DNA of 7,499 nt from NCBI GenBank assembly GCA_031265015.1, contig JAISDG010000202.1, positions 1 through 7,499 on the forward strand. The letters are read 5' to 3'. The DNA is from Spirochaetaceae bacterium. GTDB lineage: Bacteria > Spirochaetota > Spirochaetia > Treponematales > Breznakiellaceae. The notes beneath the pieces were generated by a model. That model saw nothing but the letters and a program-made list of their open reading frames with translations. It searched no databases and was not told where the DNA came from. Of the stretch, positions 5,717 through 7,499 are shown piece after piece. The translations under genes and the position numbers were made by a program. Within the stretch, counting starts at the first letter, position 1. Each line of letters opens with the position of its first letter.

Positions 5717-7499
5717 TGGCAATGGGCATAGTAACAGTGGGAAACCTGATAGTCCTGGGTCTTTGCCTGGCAGCCATTTTCGCGGTGCGCTATATGGACA
5801 GGCACAACCGTTCGGTGGATTTGGCCCGGGAATACGGCCGGCGGCTTAAGGATGATCTGGCTTCTTTTGCGGAAGAAAAGGCCGCGCTGGTTAAGGATAA
5901 CGGCCTGCTTCTGGATGTCCAGATGAGTTCCACCAAAGAAGCGCTCAACCGCCTGACCCAGGCCAACGCGGAATTACAGGAAAAAGCGGAAACGATAGCG
6001 GGACGGATCGACGACGTGGCCCGGATAGGAGACAGGATCAGCGCTTACGACAGCTCCATGGAAGAGCTTGTCAGGATGGCCGCCAGGGTTGAGGAAAACA
6101 TGAACCGGCTCCGGGAAAAAACGGCGCTGGTGGAACAGACGGCAAAAAAAACCGGCGAAATAGAAGGCCGGTTCGGGAAACTGGAAAAGAATCTGGACGG
6201 CCTGGAAAGCCGGTTTGAGCGGGAAAACGCCGCTTCCCTGGAAAGAACGGCGGAGGCCCTTATTTCCCAGGTCCGTTCCGGCGTAGAAGATCTCCAGGCC
6301 GCCGCGGAGACCGTGGAACGGCAGGTGGAGCAGCACCGGGAAGCGGTGGACCGGATAGAAGCGGACCGGAAAGCCCTGCTTGAACGGGATGTGGACATCA
6401 TCAATAAAACCCTGGCCGAAGCCCTGGAGCGGGCCGGCAGCCGGGCCGATAAGCTTGAAGAAGCGGCCCTGGTTAAACTGCGGGAAGAGGCTATGTCCAG
6501 GGTCCGCCGGTTCCAGGATACGGTGGAAGAAAAATTCAGGGGATACCACGAAAACGCCAAAGCCGGAATTGCCGAAATCCAGGTAATGATAAAAGAGTAT
6601 CAGGAAAGCTGGAAAAAAGATCACGAAGAGCTGGAGCTTAAACAACAGGAATACCGGGCGGCCTGGCAGCGGGATCTGGAAGCTCTGGATGCCCTGGCCC
6701 TTTCCCAGCGTACCCGGTGGGAAGCCTCGGTAACGGACACGGAAGAGCGCATCGCCCGGCTGGGAGACACGCTGGAAGCCGGAACCATGGAGGCGGAGGA
6801 AAAGCTGCTCCGGGAACTGGACCGGCGGCTTGAGGAATACCGGGAAAACCAGAAGCGGCAGTGGGACCGCTTTGAAACCATGGCCGACGACGCCCAAAAA
6901 CTTGACGGCCAGCTGCGCCTGATCATGGAAGATTCGGAGGCCCGGGTCCGCGGGGATTTTGCGGCTTTTGAAGAGGAACAGGCCCGAAACCGGGAACGCT
7001 TAAGCGCCGCGTTCGGTGAATCGCTGGAAACTTTTAAAGGGGAAATGGCCGCCCTGGAATCGGAGCTGACCGAACTGAAGAACCAGGCCGCCGGCAGGGT
7101 TTCCGAAAAACTACAGGTCTTCGAGGCCGATTTTTTTGCCGGTATTTCCCGGCGCAGTACGGAAATTGACGCCCGCCTGAACGAATGGCAGTCATCCATG
7201 GAACAAAAACTTGCCGCCCTGGGGGAAGAGGCGGAGGCGGCGCGGCACGATCTGGAACTGTCCTTTAGGGATGATCTCAACGCCCGGATAAACGAACAAA
7301 GCAAACAGCTCCTTCCCGGTCTTGAGCGGCTGAGGATAGACGCAACGGCCCTTCAGGAAAAAATACAGAACGGCCTGGATGAAACCGAAAGCCGGGTTTC
7401 CCGGCGCAGTACGGAAATTGACGGCCGTTTTAACGAATGGCAGTCGGCGCTGGAACAAAAACTTGCCGCCCTGGGGGAAGAGTCGGAGGCGGAACGGCG
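5716..7499 (+). CDS. Membrane-anchored giant coiled-coil protein (SpiroCoCo-like), 3' end outside window
   Basis: An open reading frame of at least 594 codons with no stop before the window edge. Residues about 5-24 (IVTVGNLIVLGLCLAAIFAV) form a single transmembrane segment followed by RYMDRHNR, so the remainder should be cytoplasmic by the positive-inside rule. From about residue 35 the protein is almost pure Glu/Arg/Lys/Ala/Leu helix with heptad-like hydrophobic spacing; the only proline I find is P534. This fits the large coiled-coil proteins annotated as SpiroCoCo in Treponema, whose role is not defined; a structural or scaffold role is inference. A 33-residue block beginning S-R-R-S-T-E-I-D recurs after 84 residues (478-510 and 562-594). 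Tryptophans at 299, 317 and 335 are exactly 18 residues apart. It starts at the stop of the HAD gene (TAATG). Long frames on the opposite strand here are shadows of the coiled-coil codon pattern. Family name moderately sure, coiled coil very sure. Confidence 0.88.
   Translation, partial: MAMGIVTVGNLIVLGLCLAAIFAVRYMDRHNRSVDLAREYGRRLKDDLASFAEEKAALVKDNGLLLDVQMSSTKEALNRLTQANAELQEKAETIAGRIDDVARIGDRISAYDSSMEELVRMAARVEENMNRLREKTALVEQTAKKTGEIEGRFGKLEKNLDGLESRFERENAASLERTAEALISQVRSGVEDLQAAAETVERQVEQHREAVDRIEADRKALLERDVDIINKTLAEALERAGSRADKLEEAALVKLREEAMSRVRRFQDTVEEKFRGYHENAKAGIAEIQVMIKEYQESWKKDHEELELKQQEYRAAWQRDLEALDALALSQRTRWEASVTDTEERIARLGDTLEAGTMEAEEKLLRELDRRLEEYRENQKRQWDRFETMADDAQKLDGQLRLIMEDSEARVRGDFAAFEEEQARNRERLSAAFGESLETFKGEMAALESELTELKNQAAGRVSEKLQVFEADFFAGISRRSTEIDARLNEWQSSMEQKLAALGEEAEAARHDLELSFRDDLNARINEQSKQLLPGLERLRIDATALQEKIQNGLDETESRVSRRSTEIDGRFNEWQSALEQKLAALGEESEAER
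7147..7245 (+). repeat. Intragenic direct repeat, copy 1
   Basis: This 99-nt block encodes residues 478-510 of the coiled-coil protein (SRRSTEIDARLNEWQ... to ...EAAR). It matches the block 252 nt downstream at 88 of 99 bases and 27 of 33 residues by hand alignment. An uninterrupted identical stretch of about 32 bases includes the codons for EQKLAALGEE. The spacing of 84 residues keeps both the reading frame and the heptad phase (12 x 7). Confidence 0.9.
7399..7497 (+). repeat. Intragenic direct repeat, copy 2
   Basis: Second copy, encoding residues 562-594 (SRRSTEIDGRFNEWQ... to ...EAER). It reaches the end of the window, so the repeat may extend further or continue as an array. The roughly 50 residues between the two blocks are only weakly similar to those before copy 1. 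Confidence 0.88.

Noticed and set aside
5974..6897. Long minus-strand frames within the coiled-coil gene (also 6045-6560 and 6621-7304)
   Set aside because: Their Phe/Pro/Gly-rich or Ser/Arg-rich composition is the reverse complement of Glu/Lys/Arg/Ala codons of the coiled coil; the plus frame has a clear membrane segment, heptads and operon position.
7147..7497. CRISPR-like or mobile repeat interpretation of the direct repeats
   Set aside because: The repeats are in frame inside a coding sequence, with protein-level conservation and coiled-coil-compatible spacing, so they are protein repeats.

Overview
The window looks like a chromosomal stretch of a Treponema-type spirochaete. This is inferred from content, not from a search. 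All six genes lie on the plus strand: three lipoprotein genes (an LpoB-like protein, a COG3014-family protein and an LPP20-family protein), an AAA+ ATPase with a degenerate N-terminal half, a HAD-superfamily hydrolase, and a very long membrane-anchored coiled-coil protein of the kind called SpiroCoCo in spirochaete annotations. Base composition is moderately GC-rich, and codon use looks uniform across the six genes, so nothing suggests recent transfer of any of them.

Layout: positions 1-203 form a non-coding leader dense in inverted repeats. The first part (about 37-106) can fold in several mutually exclusive ways. The second (126-168) is a GC-rich 17-bp hairpin with a 4-nt bulge. A small hairpin (176-188) sits just before the first ribosome binding site. 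No promoter or T-tailed terminator could be supported there. The leader may be a 5' UTR structure, a dispersed palindromic repeat, or the end of a transposon.

The genes are packed like one transcription unit: lpoB-like 204-806, COG3014 lipoprotein 820-2166 (13-nt gap), LPP20 lipoprotein 2154-3209 (13-nt overlap), AAA+ ATPase 3213-4976 (3-nt gap), HAD hydrolase 4973-5716 (4-nt ATGA overlap), coiled-coil protein from 5716 (1-nt TAATG overlap) running off the window at 7499. There is no room for internal terminators, and the overlaps suggest translational coupling.

How they may work together: the three lipoproteins have cleavable signal peptides with lipoboxes and would sit on the periplasmic side of a membrane or on an outer-membrane face. 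In proteobacteria, LpoB activates a peptidoglycan synthase, and COG3014 and LPP20 proteins are envelope lipoproteins of unclear role. The ATPase, HAD enzyme and coiled-coil protein are predicted to be cytoplasmic, the last tethered by one N-terminal membrane segment. A cell-envelope or cell-shape function is a reasonable hypothesis from this mix, but the sequence alone does not prove it. The most noteworthy points are the linker-free LpoB-like protein, the non-standard sensor-1 residue in the ATPase, the near-identical 33-residue blocks 84 residues apart in the coiled coil, and the multi-palindrome leader.
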